Positions 43,076 through 53,279 of a stretch of DNA of 64,000 nucleotides are shown here, piece after piece. The stretch's first letter is position 1; every line of letters starts with the position of its first letter. The translations under genes were made by a program, and so were the position numbers. Source of the DNA: Naegleria lovaniensis (lineage: Eukaryota > Heterolobosea > Eutetramitea > Acrasida > Naegleriidae); NCBI RefSeq assembly GCF_003324165.1, contig NW_025407843.1, positions 496,001 through 560,000 on the forward strand. Direction: 5' to 3'. The notes under the pieces were generated by a model that saw only the letters and a program-made list of their open reading frames with translations, did no database searches and was not told the DNA's origin.

Positions 43076-44090
43076 TTATTCGTTAGTAAGAGCCATATTC
43101 ACGGAACATTTGGAACATGACATTGAGTTGAGAATTTCGTTCAATTCTTGAGTTTTCTTACCCATTTCCTCCAATTTCTGTTCGAGTGTAGTAGCCATGG
43201 CATCCTCCTCCGCGTGCTTTTCTCTAATACTCAATAGCTCGGACTTGGATTGAAACAAAGCCTCACGGATGCTATCAGGCACTTGAACATCGAGATCTTC
43301 AGCAGTGATACTACTGATATCACTTGCTTGTTGGAACAGGTCGTTAGAGTCTTTTTGTGAGAGTTTTCTAAAGCGCTCAGAGTGGGCATTGAATTCATTC
43401 AATAGTTTGTCCAATTCCATCCTTCTCGTTTCAACAATTTGCTGCTGTTCTGCCAATACTCTCTGAATTTCACCCCTTTCTGATTCCAAACGAGTGGCTG
43501 CTTCATCCAACTTGTTTGCCTCAAAGGATGGCTCCAATTTCCTTCTCAAATCATCTCGCCTCTTCAATTCGGTGAGTCTTCTTTTAAGGACCTCCGTTTG
43601 TTTCATGACATTGTTGATGGAGTTGTTCTTGACCTTTTCAGCAAGACTTGCATTGATTTGATGAAGCCTTTGAGCGACTTGAGAGGAGTAGCTATCTACC
43701 TCTTTCTTTCTTTCGTCGAGTTGAGTTTGTAATTCCCATAGCCTCTTTTTGTACAAATAGTAACGATCAAGTGTTCAAAAGTATCAATATTACAACAATT
43801 ATTTGATCATCAAATTTCCGAAATCAGTTGTAACCACTTACACTTTTTGATTCCTTCAATAATGCTTTAAGGTTCTGATTCTCCAATTTAATACCATCAT
43901 TATTGACTTCAAATTGGAGTATGGATTCAGATAAGGCTTGATTTCTCTTCTCAACTTCATCCATCTCCCTAAGAGTCTTATCCCTTAGACGTTGAGTTTC
44001 TTGATGATTGAAACGTTCCTTTTCAATCTTTTCTTCGTCCTCACGAGTGGCTTGTTCGAGACATTGAATTTGCTGAATAATTTGCTCCAT
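43076..44090 (-). CDS. Coiled-coil protein, unknown
   Basis: Two exons (43842-44090 and 43076-43744) are joined by a 97-nt intron (GTAAGT ... AAAAAG) in phase 0 and give about 305 aa. Almost the whole protein is heptad-rich, with long runs of E, K, Q, R and L, and no Pro outside the short PDSIREALF stretch. It ends with CSKCSVNMALTNE, which has two close cysteines. Candidates include a kinetochore, basal-body or ciliary coiled coil, but no family motif is recognisable. Confidence 0.65.
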
Positions 44091-44442
44091 ATTACGACAA
44101 TTGGTATGCTAGTTAAGGCGGAAAAGGCTTGCCAGTAGTGTTCAAGAGCCAACAGAAACACTTTTCAAATAATTTTTAAATAATTTTTTGGATGGTTCAA
44201 CTAAGTTGAGACCAAGTTTTTGTTGTTGTAGATGGAAAAACGAGAGAAGGAAAAGGACGATAAAAATAAACTTTTAAAAAAAATTGGACCAACTCTCAGC
44301 TTTGGATCAGCTGTCTTTTTGTTGTTTGAACATTAACCTTGAATCATCATCATCATCGGATTGATCAACATTAATTTTTGTACATCTACAACAAAAACAA
44401 CCACCTATTAATAATCTAATAGATTTATATACAACTTGTAAA
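44091..44442. other. Divergent intergenic region
   Basis: This lies between the coiled-coil gene and RPN10, with TCATCA repeats near 44345. It presumably contains both promoters. Confidence 0.5.
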
Positions 44443-45600
44443 ATGAAAGAACAGTGTATGATTTGTATTGATAATTCTGAATGGATGAGAAATGGAGATT
44501 ATGCTCCATCCAGATTGGGTGCTCAAGTAGAAGCCGCTAACTTGATTTGTGGAAGTAAAACACAAAGTAATCCCGAAACCACCATCGGTGTTCTTACTAT
44601 GGCCGAATCGAACCCATCGGTTAAAGTTGCTCCAACCACAGATCTTGGCAAACTCCTTTCAAGCTTATCATCCGTAGAAATTGGAGGAAACTTACAATTT
44701 TCTAAAGCTCTTCAAATAGCATATTTGGTATTGAAGAATAGAGCACCTGATCAAGGAACACCAAACAGACGATTGGTCATCTTTGTGGGTAGTCCGATTG
44801 AGGAAAATAAGGACGATTTGGTCAAGTTGGGTTTACGTATGAAAAAGAATAATGTTGCTTGTGATGTTGTTAATTTTGGAGAAGTTCAAGAAAACACAGC
44901 TAAATTAGAAGCTTTCATTAATGCAGTCAATCGAGATGATAATTCTAGAATGGAGACAATTCCTCCTGGACCACACATTCTCTCCGATATGTTATTCTCA
45001 TCTCCAATTGTTGGAATGGGAGGTGCCGGTGTAAGTGCTGCAACAACAGGTGGAGCCACAGCAGGAGAAGCAGGTGCTGGAGGTGGCGAATTTGACTTTG
45101 GTGTTGATCCAAACCTTGATCCTGAATTGGCTATGGCTATTCGTCTCTCTTTGGAAGAAGAAAAAAGAAGACAAGAACGAGAAAAGCAAGCAACTGGAGC
45201 ATCATCATCAGCAACAACTACTCAACAACCAACTGAATCATCGTCAAGCAGTACTACTGCTACTACATCGTCAACAGCGGCTGCAGTACCAACAACAGCA
45301 ACCTCTCAACAACAAGAGGATGAAGATGTAGATATGGAGGACGATGACGCTCTTGAAAAGGCTCTCCTTCTCTCGAAACAAGAAGCAGGAATGGTCGATG
45401 AGGACGAAGAATTGGACGAAGAAGCTGCATTGCAACAAGCATTAAAGATGTCTATGGAAGAAGCTCAAAATAAGAAGAAGGATGAAAATATTGAAGACAT
45501 TGTTGAAGATCAAGAATTCATGCAAGATTTGGTTGGTGGCTTAGGAAAGAACGTAAATTCAGATGAAGTTTTGAAAAAGAAAGATGAAGAAAAGAAGTAA
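44443..45600 (+). CDS. PSMD4: 26S proteasome ubiquitin receptor RPN10/PSMD4
   Basis: RPN10 sits between the proteasome lid and base and captures ubiquitylated substrates. The N-terminal vWA domain is clear (ICIDNSEWMRNGDYAPSRL, NPETTIGVLTMAES, RLVIFVGSPIEE). It is followed by Gly/Ser/Thr/Gln-rich linkers and three ubiquitin-interacting motifs: ELAMAIRLSLEEE, ALEKALLLSKQE and ALQQALKMSMEEA. The protein is 385 aa, close to the human 377. It is a single exon whose 3' end faces the E(z) gene with only 67 bases between stop codons. Confidence 0.95.
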   Translation: MKEQCMICIDNSEWMRNGDYAPSRLGAQVEAANLICGSKTQSNPETTIGVLTMAESNPSVKVAPTTDLGKLLSSLSSVEIGGNLQFSKALQIAYLVLKNRAPDQGTPNRRLVIFVGSPIEENKDDLVKLGLRMKKNNVACDVVNFGEVQENTAKLEAFINAVNRDDNSRMETIPPGPHILSDMLFSSPIVGMGGAGVSAATTGGATAGEAGAGGGEFDFGVDPNLDPELAMAIRLSLEEEKRRQEREKQATGASSSATTTQQPTESSSSSTTATTSSTAAAVPTTATSQQQEDEDVDMEDDDALEKALLLSKQEAGMVDEDEELDEEAALQQALKMSMEEAQNKKKDENIEDIVEDQEFMQDLVGGLGKNVNSDEVLKKKDEEKK

Positions 45601-45667
45601 TAAGGCCTGTAAAAAATGTACCAATCCTGAATAAATTATTGTTATTGAATGCATGACAGCTGTTTCA

Positions 45668-48059
45668 CTATTCGAAGCTTCCATCTTCGTCATCCGAATT
45701 TAGCATGGGATCCCAGAAATTGTCACCGTACGAAAATAACAGCTCTGATCCTGCCTTGATAGTTTCAAGAGCAAAAATACCAATTCTGTAATCATGCACT
45801 TCTGAATCAAATACCACTTTGGGGGTACAATTATTCTTTGCTGTTTTGGCCTTCACTGGGCCCTGGGCATCGTTCACAAATCTCGATTCATTTCCCTTTC
45901 TGTACGCGTCCACACCTATACCCTTTTTAAGGTCAAAAACATAACACGATTGAAATACCTTACAGAATATGTCTCTTCGATGTAACTCTTCATATGATAC
46001 CAACTCTCCTACATATTCCATAATAAGAGAGTCTTTTTCAATGCCTTCCAAAGCAAATACTCCCAGGCCATCGATTTGACTTAGGCCCACCGCACATTTC
46101 TTTAAAAACTTTTTCGTAAACTTGTATGGATGACATTGGCTTCCACAACTGTCACTACACGTTCGACTAAACAGTTTACAAAAACACTTGTCTCCGCCAG
46201 GACATGGCTTGTTCTTGTAAATTTGATCGAATCTGTTGATTGTTGTGAAACAATGGCATAATTCGGTGCAAAAGGTTCTATTTTTCACACATGTGCATTC
46301 ACTCACGTTGTTTAGCAATGCACATTGACATGGGTTATAAATATCAGGCTGATTGCTATTGTTTTTTACAGTCTTTTCATCGACTCGTTTTGGAATTGGT
46401 GTTTTGAGAAGTGTCTGTTCTTGTGAAGTGAGAAATGAAGGTGCCAATCTTCGGAGTGTTGGAAGTTTTTCTAATGAAAGGGAAACACCATGGATGGGCT
46501 CAGACACGTGTCGCTTCAAGAGTGAATTTTTGTAAAACCAATCTTTTAAAAATTGTGCAATTTCACAGCATGGCTTTCGATGATGTCGAGCAATTTCGCA
46601 AAATACATCTCGAATGGGTTGTTGACGAACATTCTTATGTAACGATAATTGTGAGCCTTTTAAAATTTCCAAAATTTTCTCTCCGTAAATGTAGATGGTA
46701 TTGAGAGCGAGTTCCTTATCGATTTCAGTCCAATCGTCGTAGCTGGCTTCCTGTATGGATGATTGTTGCATGTAATAATAATGGACATGACACTTGTTTT
46801 CGCCACAGCATGGAGTGAGAAGAATTTGTTTAGCTTCAATCAGTTCTTGTTGTTTTTTGAATAACTTGTCGAGAATTCGTTCAATAATTTCTTCATCATT
46901 AAATTTCAAAACAACTCTCGCATCGTTGGAATCTCTCGCACATGTCTTGTATTCTAAGATGTGAATGGGGCAATCGAATTTCATGCATTTGAAACAGAGT
47001 GATTTTGCTGTAGCGGTCCACATGGCTTCCAACGATCCATTGCTATTGAGGTAATTGTTTCCAATGTTTCAACAGATCAAAATAATTGAAATAAAACACT
47101 CACCATTGTTGCGTTTTTTGTTCTCTTTCACGCTTGAATATACTGTAGTTTGAAATATGATTATTAAGCATGATTAACATTTGGAGTGACAAATGTTTTC
47201 TTTCACTATTGACATGTTCCTCATGCATGTGTCGAAATAACGATCCATATTCATTTTCATATTCATTCACAAAATCTTGTACCATTTTGTACCACACTGT
47301 TTCATCATCTCCAAAAGTGTCAAACATTTTATCGGCCATGCTTCTGTACACGGTTTCTGCCATGAGATCCAAATAATATCGCGAATATTGATTGTATTCG
47401 CTCTTCTTATCTAAATTATTTTGATTCTCAATAAAACTTAAATCATCAAAAAACTGTTCATATTTTCCATAATCCACAGAAAAATCATCATCTTTATATG
47501 GCAGAAATGTAACAGCCGCTTGTTCCGTTGCCATTCTATTACTCTTCAAATATTCAAAATGTGTATAATTTAATTTAAATAAATCCGATGAAAATACAGT
47601 GACTGCTAGAATGTTCTTGCATGGAGAAACGTTTGAAATTCCTATTTCTTTCTTTACATGAAGTTTTCCTTCTTGTTTTTGAGAGAGTGTTACTTGTTCT
47701 TGTTTTAGAGTTGGTGTATTGGTCAAAGAATTATTTTGATGATTTAAAAAGTGTTCCGAATATTCCTCCATAGAACGTTGTTGTTTCTGTATCAAGGCTT
47801 GATGCTTGGAAAGACTTTTCCGAAACAGATTTAATGCCTTTGTTCGATGATCAACCTTAAATTCTTCAATTTCTTGTTCTATTCGCTCATCGTTGTTGAA
47901 ATTTTGAATCCCTAACGAGAATGAATGGACCAAAGAATGATGATGACATTCTCTCGTTCTTTTTCCAATATTGGTTGATGTTATGGATGCTGAGGAGGAG
48001 CTTGTTCTTGTTGTTGTGGATGAGTCTTGGAGAAGATCGGAATGATTTGGACTCAACAT
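45668..48059 (-). CDS. EZH: E(z)/EZH-type histone lysine methyltransferase
   Basis: E(z) proteins are the catalytic subunit of PRC2 and methylate H3K27. Exon 1 (47104-48059) has a disordered N-terminus and a helical region. Exon 2 (45668-47042) has a FCKCMKFDC-like pre-SANT cysteine patch (LCFKCMKFDCPIH), a CXC domain (CQCALLNNVSECTC ... CHCFTT ... CPGGDKCFCKLF ... CGSQCHPYKF) and a C-terminal SET domain (DGLGVFALEGI, EYVGELVSYEE, YRKGNESRFVND, DYRIGIFALETIKAGSELLFSYGD). The 61-nt intron (GTGAGT...ATAG) joins in phase 2, for about 776 aa (human EZH2 746). The SET NHS-type motif reads NDAQGPVKAK, diverged from NHSxxPNC. This places it in the KMT6 family by domain order. Confidence 0.88.
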
Positions 48060-48849
48060 TTACGTGAGGATATTTTTCATTATTTTTAAAGATTTAATTT
48101 TTATTAAAAAAATTTATCATTTTCACCTTTCTGCTCTTCATCTTGATTCGAATAGTGTTGTTACTATTGTGATTTTCGAAATTTAATATCGGCATTCAAT
48201 TCTTTGTTATTTACATGGACAACCCAGATGATATCATTTAAGAGTCTTTTTCAATGCTTGTCCAATATATACATGGTCTTTCCGAAAAACATACATTCAT
48301 TCTGATATTCAACGAGGATCACTATGGGTAGATCAAAATAGTTACTGCTTGTCATGAAGATGGATCCACAACAACGAGATCATCCTTAAGCTCTGATTGA
48401 AAAATACATTTTCGGAAATCTCTGACAAGTCCAACTTCTCAAGTGTACCTTCGCTCATAACTTTCAAATTGTCATTGACCAGAAGAGATAGCATCATCTC
48501 CTTAAAAAACTCATGTTCATACGTCTCTGGATTAGGTTTTAAAAATTATGGACCACCACGAGATACATTGTGAATGCACGAGATGACACCTGACAGAGAC
48601 ATCAAAGCTTGTTTACAGCTCGAGAGCAGACTTTAAAAAAAGTACCTCGCGTTGGTCTTTTAGCTTGTATTTTGTCCTGTATACTGTATAGCTGTAAATA
48701 ACATTTCCTCTAAGCATCAACTGCCACTCATCATCATCTCCAACCATTTGGACAATATTTAGACCACAACTACAAACAACAACAAGAACAACAATTCTCC
48801 CCCATCGTCCAAACACTCTCTCACAACCACCTCTTCTTCAAATTCGAGA
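48060..48849. other. Divergent intergenic region
   Basis: About 790 bases, between E(z) (minus) and the next gene (plus). AT-rich, with AACAAC runs just before the plus-strand start. No RNA gene or conserved frame was seen. Confidence 0.45.
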
Positions 48850-50328
48850 ATGGTCTTGAAAAACATTCTTCCCTTCCTCAAAACCAATTCATCTCCGAAT
48901 TCAACTCCAACATCTCAACAACAACCAAATTATAATAATACGAATACTCCATTCGTTCCTCCAATTCCTCTTTCTCCTCGTGATTTTCAAGAACAGAATG
49001 ATCATGTCGCAGCTCAAGCGGTTCAGACCACTCAAACCACTCAACAATCATCATCACCTACTTCGCCACGAAGCAGCAATTGTCCATCGAACATGACGAA
49101 TTCCAATCCTGTCAGTTGTTCTCCTCGAAATGGAAATAATCCATTGGTTGCTTTTGGACAAGCGGTCATGTCGAGAAGAACCAAACGAGCGTATTCGGTG
49201 GCTACAGCTCCTGAACATGCTCATCGAACCAATGCCAATCGAGTTGTTGTTGTTGGAGGAAGTGCTATTCCTTCTTCTGTCAATTCTTCTCCTACTTCCA
49301 CTGCAAATCAAGTGTCATCTTCACCTCAAAATTATTATTTGAGGAAAACCAATGAAGAGAGAAAGAAGGAACTCTTGCAAGATTTTGAAATGCGTAAGGT
49401 CATCATTTACTCGAATTGTAAAAGATTGAGAGCATTGTTGGACGTATTGATTGAGAGAGCTCGTCCTCATCAAATTCAAAATGTTTCCTATGTGTTGGCT
49501 CAAATCTCAATTGTCAACTCGACAGGATTGTCACCAACGACAGAGACGGATTTGAAAATTGTCAAGCAAGAATTGAACATGATTAATTTGGAAGTATTTA
49601 GATTATCGCTCTTACTGTCAGAGAGTTGTAAAAGAGAGTACATTACTGAAGAGGAACTGCTCAATGACCCAAAAATTGGAAATCTTGGTTGTGAATCAGT
49701 CATTTTGAAAATACTGTTGAGAGAATTGTCAGAAATGGAAAAAGAATTGGAACGTATGCATCGAAAATGTAGAGCCAATAAGAAGAAACCTCAAGAAACT
49801 CCTCAACCTCAACCTCCAAAGAAGAATGGAATCTTTGGTCGGCGAAGAAACAATTCAGCTTTGGAACGACCTACGAGTATGGTCTTGGAGAAATACTCTC
49901 AACGAAGAAACTCTCTCGATTACTATCGAAGTCCAACCATGGAAGAATTGGGTCAGGAAACTATGAACAAAGTGAAGGAGCGTGTTTCTATTTGTCAATT
50001 CCGCACAGTGACCAAAGAACTTCACTTGGATAATGGCATTGAGTTGGTACTGCAAAAACGATTCGAAGAAATGAAAACAAAATTGGCCAATACCAATCCT
50101 TTCGATATTGATATTTACAACCCATTGCCAAGCAAGAAAGAATTGCTGAGTGAAGAATATTGGAAGAAATTCCTTGAAAATCACATGGGATTCAGTGATA
50201 TCGAATTTTCGAGACCATTGTCAAACTTTGTCGAAAGAATTGCTCAGGAAGGAGATTCCATAACGAGCTTACAAACAAATTCCTCATCTCCCCAACATGA
50301 AGCATCCACAAGTTCATATATCGAATAA
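48850..50328 (+). CDS. Unknown protein, tandem paralogue 1
   Basis: This 492-aa single-exon protein has a Ser/Gln/Asn-rich N-terminus (about 1-165), then a helical domain (FEMRKVIIYSNCKRLRALLDVL ...), a basic Pro/Gln linker, and a second helical part (ELHLDNGIELVLQKRFEEM). The next gene shares FE[MI]RKV[IL], C[KR][RK][LM]..L and LHL..GI...L motifs in the same order, so the two are tandem paralogues. I recognise no known domain. Confidence 0.65.
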   Translation: MVLKNILPFLKTNSSPNSTPTSQQQPNYNNTNTPFVPPIPLSPRDFQEQNDHVAAQAVQTTQTTQQSSSPTSPRSSNCPSNMTNSNPVSCSPRNGNNPLVAFGQAVMSRRTKRAYSVATAPEHAHRTNANRVVVVGGSAIPSSVNSSPTSTANQVSSSPQNYYLRKTNEERKKELLQDFEMRKVIIYSNCKRLRALLDVLIERARPHQIQNVSYVLAQISIVNSTGLSPTTETDLKIVKQELNMINLEVFRLSLLLSESCKREYITEEELLNDPKIGNLGCESVILKILLRELSEMEKELERMHRKCRANKKKPQETPQPQPPKKNGIFGRRRNNSALERPTSMVLEKYSQRRNSLDYYRSPTMEELGQETMNKVKERVSICQFRTVTKELHLDNGIELVLQKRFEEMKTKLANTNPFDIDIYNPLPSKKELLSEEYWKKFLENHMGFSDIEFSRPLSNFVERIAQEGDSITSLQTNSSSPQHEASTSSYIE

Positions 50329-51050
50329 AATGGTGTGTGACACGTTACATCAACATTAACTGTTATTACATGTAATGACTGACTTGATAGTTGAAAATTA
50401 AGTCACTCTGATTAAGTACAACCCATACGCTGCGATTTTCTCTCTCTTTCTTTTCCAAGTAAACCACAGAGATAATGTCATTGTGTCATCCTTCAATGTC
50501 ATTGTCGTATATAGGATAAAATATACTCATGTTTCTATGGAGACTTCTCTCTTTCACCATGATTAACAATGATCAACCCCAGCTCACTGTTGAGATTCAT
50601 CTTTGGTTCTTAGAGATACATCATCATGAGTTTATTACTATGAAGAATCATCAATCGGATGTATCACTCAACATATATGTGCCGAGCTTGCGTTGAATTG
50701 GATAAACAGATTAGCAAAAAGAAAAAGCTCTCTCTCGGAACCATTCATACATTGGAAGTATAACGTTATTTCAGAGCAAACCTTTGAAGATTGAACTTGA
50801 TCGAGTTTGGTAACCCAGAAGTTGTGAAGAACAGGGGTGATTGAAGAACAACTCTTGAATCGATCCCAATGACAGACCAACGTGCGACAGAGTCACAGTT
50901 CCTCTCACCAGTAAATTTTTTAATTTGAATTTTGGGTCGAATTACAATAACTGAAAAAACGCGGTCGTTGATCAACGATACCACTTACATCGAGGGTTTA
51001 TAACAATTGTTGATACCATCTTGGGATCTGGTACATACAATAAGAACAAC
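50329..51050. other. Intergenic region between tandem paralogues
   Basis: About 720 bases without a supported gene. It probably contains the 3' UTR of one paralogue and the promoter (or a 5' exon) of the next. Confidence 0.4.
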
Positions 51051-52023
51051 ATGTTATTAATTAGTCATAACAAAGACGATGATTTTGATGTGGTTTCTAC
51101 ATCCAGTCGATATTCCTCTTCTCCGTCTTCGGACCGATGTTCAAGTAAAGCTCCATCCGCTACCACTCGTGTCAGTAGCTGCTCGAGTGCTATCAGTGAT
51201 GTTTCTCAAAGTGCTCATTCAAATTCCAGTCTGAATCATCATCACAACAACAATAAGGTTTCAGTGCTAAATACCAAGAAAGGCCTTAGCATTTATTTGA
51301 ATTATAATCAAGCAGTGATTGATAGCCACTTGAAAGGTATCTCTTCGGCCGATCTACAAACGAGCTTTGAAATAAGAAAGGTTCTCCTTATTGGAGCCTG
51401 TCGTAAAATGAAAGACTTGATCATGCATTTTACAAGACCTCTCTCCAACGATGCCTCTGAATGTTTGTATCAACACATTGAGTTTGCAGCCAGTGAGGCT
51501 AAGAAATTGGCATTGCAGGCTCAGTCCTTGTACATTGGTGGAATGCATTCGACGAGAACGGATTCGAATAGTTCGCTCAACAGTGTTGAATGTGTGAGAC
51601 AAGCAGAAACTCTGCAGGAAATTGTGTCTGAATTATATGTCTCTGTGTGTGAATGCAGTTTGGTTCATTCAATTCGAAACGTGTCTCCTCATTTCCTGGC
51701 AATTTATCGCCAAAAAGCAGTAACGAACGATTTTTTTTGATATTGAGAGAGCGTGTCAAGCATTGAATCACATGGACGAAGAATTACATCTCGAAAAGGG
51801 AATCACCATCTTACTTTTGAGAAAAACCATTTCCTATCGAGCGGAGCACTCTATGAATATTATTTCACCCTCAACGACCGAATGTGAGATACAATCGGAC
51901 CGAGAGTTTTTGATAAGCATTGGATTGATTCCCAAAGAATTTGAATCAGCTCTTTTCAAATTCGTTTCAGATCGACGAGGGTCATCTGTAACCAACATGG
52001 AAAAGATGTTTTCAAATTTATGA
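51051..52023 (+). pseudogene. Unknown protein, tandem paralogue 2, frame broken at a T8 run
   Basis: The N-terminal frame starts at the ATG at 51051 (MLLISHNKDDDFDVV) and runs through SFEIRKVLLIGACRKMKDLI to FLAIYRQKAVTNDFF, then stops. One T fewer in the run at 51731-51738 continues it as DIERACQALNHMDEELHLEKGITILL, in step with paralogue 1's ELHLDNGIEL, to the stop at 52023. The coding sense on both sides is intact, so this is either a one-base assembly error or a very recent pseudogene. The intact form would be about 324 aa. Confidence 0.6.
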
Positions 52024-52281
52024 GTTTTAATTCTCGTTCAAACCCAACCAGCTGACTTGATATCAAGTTGGCATTTACAGGTCAAATCACTTGACATACC
52101 TCCCACACTAGAGTGTAAATAATAACAATCTTTTGAAATTACTTGTTTCCATTAAAATCATTATGTAAGTTTTTCCCGCTAATCTTTTACAACGTGAACC
52201 AAATTAATTAAAAAATTAAAACCTCAGATCATCGTGTTCATCTATTATTTATTTATATACATCATTTAGTTATATTGGATC

Positions 52282-52896
52282 ATGAGTCAAAAGGAATTTA
52301 ATACACTTCAACTGCAGAATAATCGGGATAAAAGACAAGCAGAAAAAGACAGACATGCTTTGGAACGATCCCGGCTTGCCAATCGGAAAGAAGGCTTCCA
52401 GAGGCATACTCCCAGTACTAATCCCTTGGAAATCCTTGAAACTGCAGTTGGATATATTCCCGATGCTAAACGATTGCATGGTGACTCAGCAGGTGAAGAA
52501 CGAGCAATGAGGGATTTAGAGATAGCACGAAGACAACAGATTACAGAAAAGAAGAGAAAAGATCACACAGAACGAGAACAATCCATTCATCAGCAACGAG
52601 AATTGGAATATGAAAAAGAGAAACAAAAACAGGAGGCTCGGTTAGGATCCGAGAAGAAAAATAAGGGACTTGCAAGTTATAACATAATTACCAAACAACC
52701 CTTAGACCCTGAGCAACGAAAGTTACAAACGTATCAAGATCAAGTTCGAGAATATAGAGGTGCTGTGAGAGCTGATATTCTGTATCAGAGGGGTTCCAGC
52801 ACTGGATGCAACCCTATTACTGGAGAGCCCCTTCCTCAGAGAGTGGTCATACCACCAAAACCTTCATTGCCCAATCAAAATAACAAGTTTTATTGA
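52282..52896 (+). CDS. Small charged protein, unknown, possibly ciliary
   Basis: This 204-aa protein is rich in R/K/E/Q helices, followed by two similar short motifs, YNIITKQPLD and CNPITGEPLP, separated by YRGAVRADILYQR. I recall NPITG-type endings in some uncharacterised flagellar-protist proteins, but cannot assign a family. It is a single exon with an ATG at 52282 after an AT-rich leader. Confidence 0.6.
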   Translation: MSQKEFNTLQLQNNRDKRQAEKDRHALERSRLANRKEGFQRHTPSTNPLEILETAVGYIPDAKRLHGDSAGEERAMRDLEIARRQQITEKKRKDHTEREQSIHQQRELEYEKEKQKQEARLGSEKKNKGLASYNIITKQPLDPEQRKLQTYQDQVREYRGAVRADILYQRGSSTGCNPITGEPLPQRVVIPPKPSLPNQNNKFY

Positions 52897-53279
52897 GATG
52901 TTTCAAAGACTGCATGGTCAACAAGGGCTTTGTAAAGGAGAACTGTCCCAGAGCACACCGCATACTTTCCTTTTAAACTGTATCCAGAAGCTTCTAATTT
53001 CAAATTCAAATTGAGAATTGGATTTTTGAATTTCATGAAGTTTTTTTTAAAAAAAATAGCACCATAAAATCTTGTGAGATCTTTCCATTTCAGAGCTTTA
53101 TCTGCATTCCTATTGTTGGAATTCATTTCATATCATAGAAGAAGCATCTTCACAAATTCTAATTGGAGAGGTTATTATTTTGTGGTTCATGCTCAAAACG
53201 CAGAGCAAAAGCATCACGTGATCATCACCACATCATCCTCTTGATCAAATAATTATTTAATAATTGTACATAATCATTA
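52897..53279. other. Intergenic region
   Basis: About 380 bases with a T/A-rich tract near 53041-53056. No gene is seen. Confidence 0.4.
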
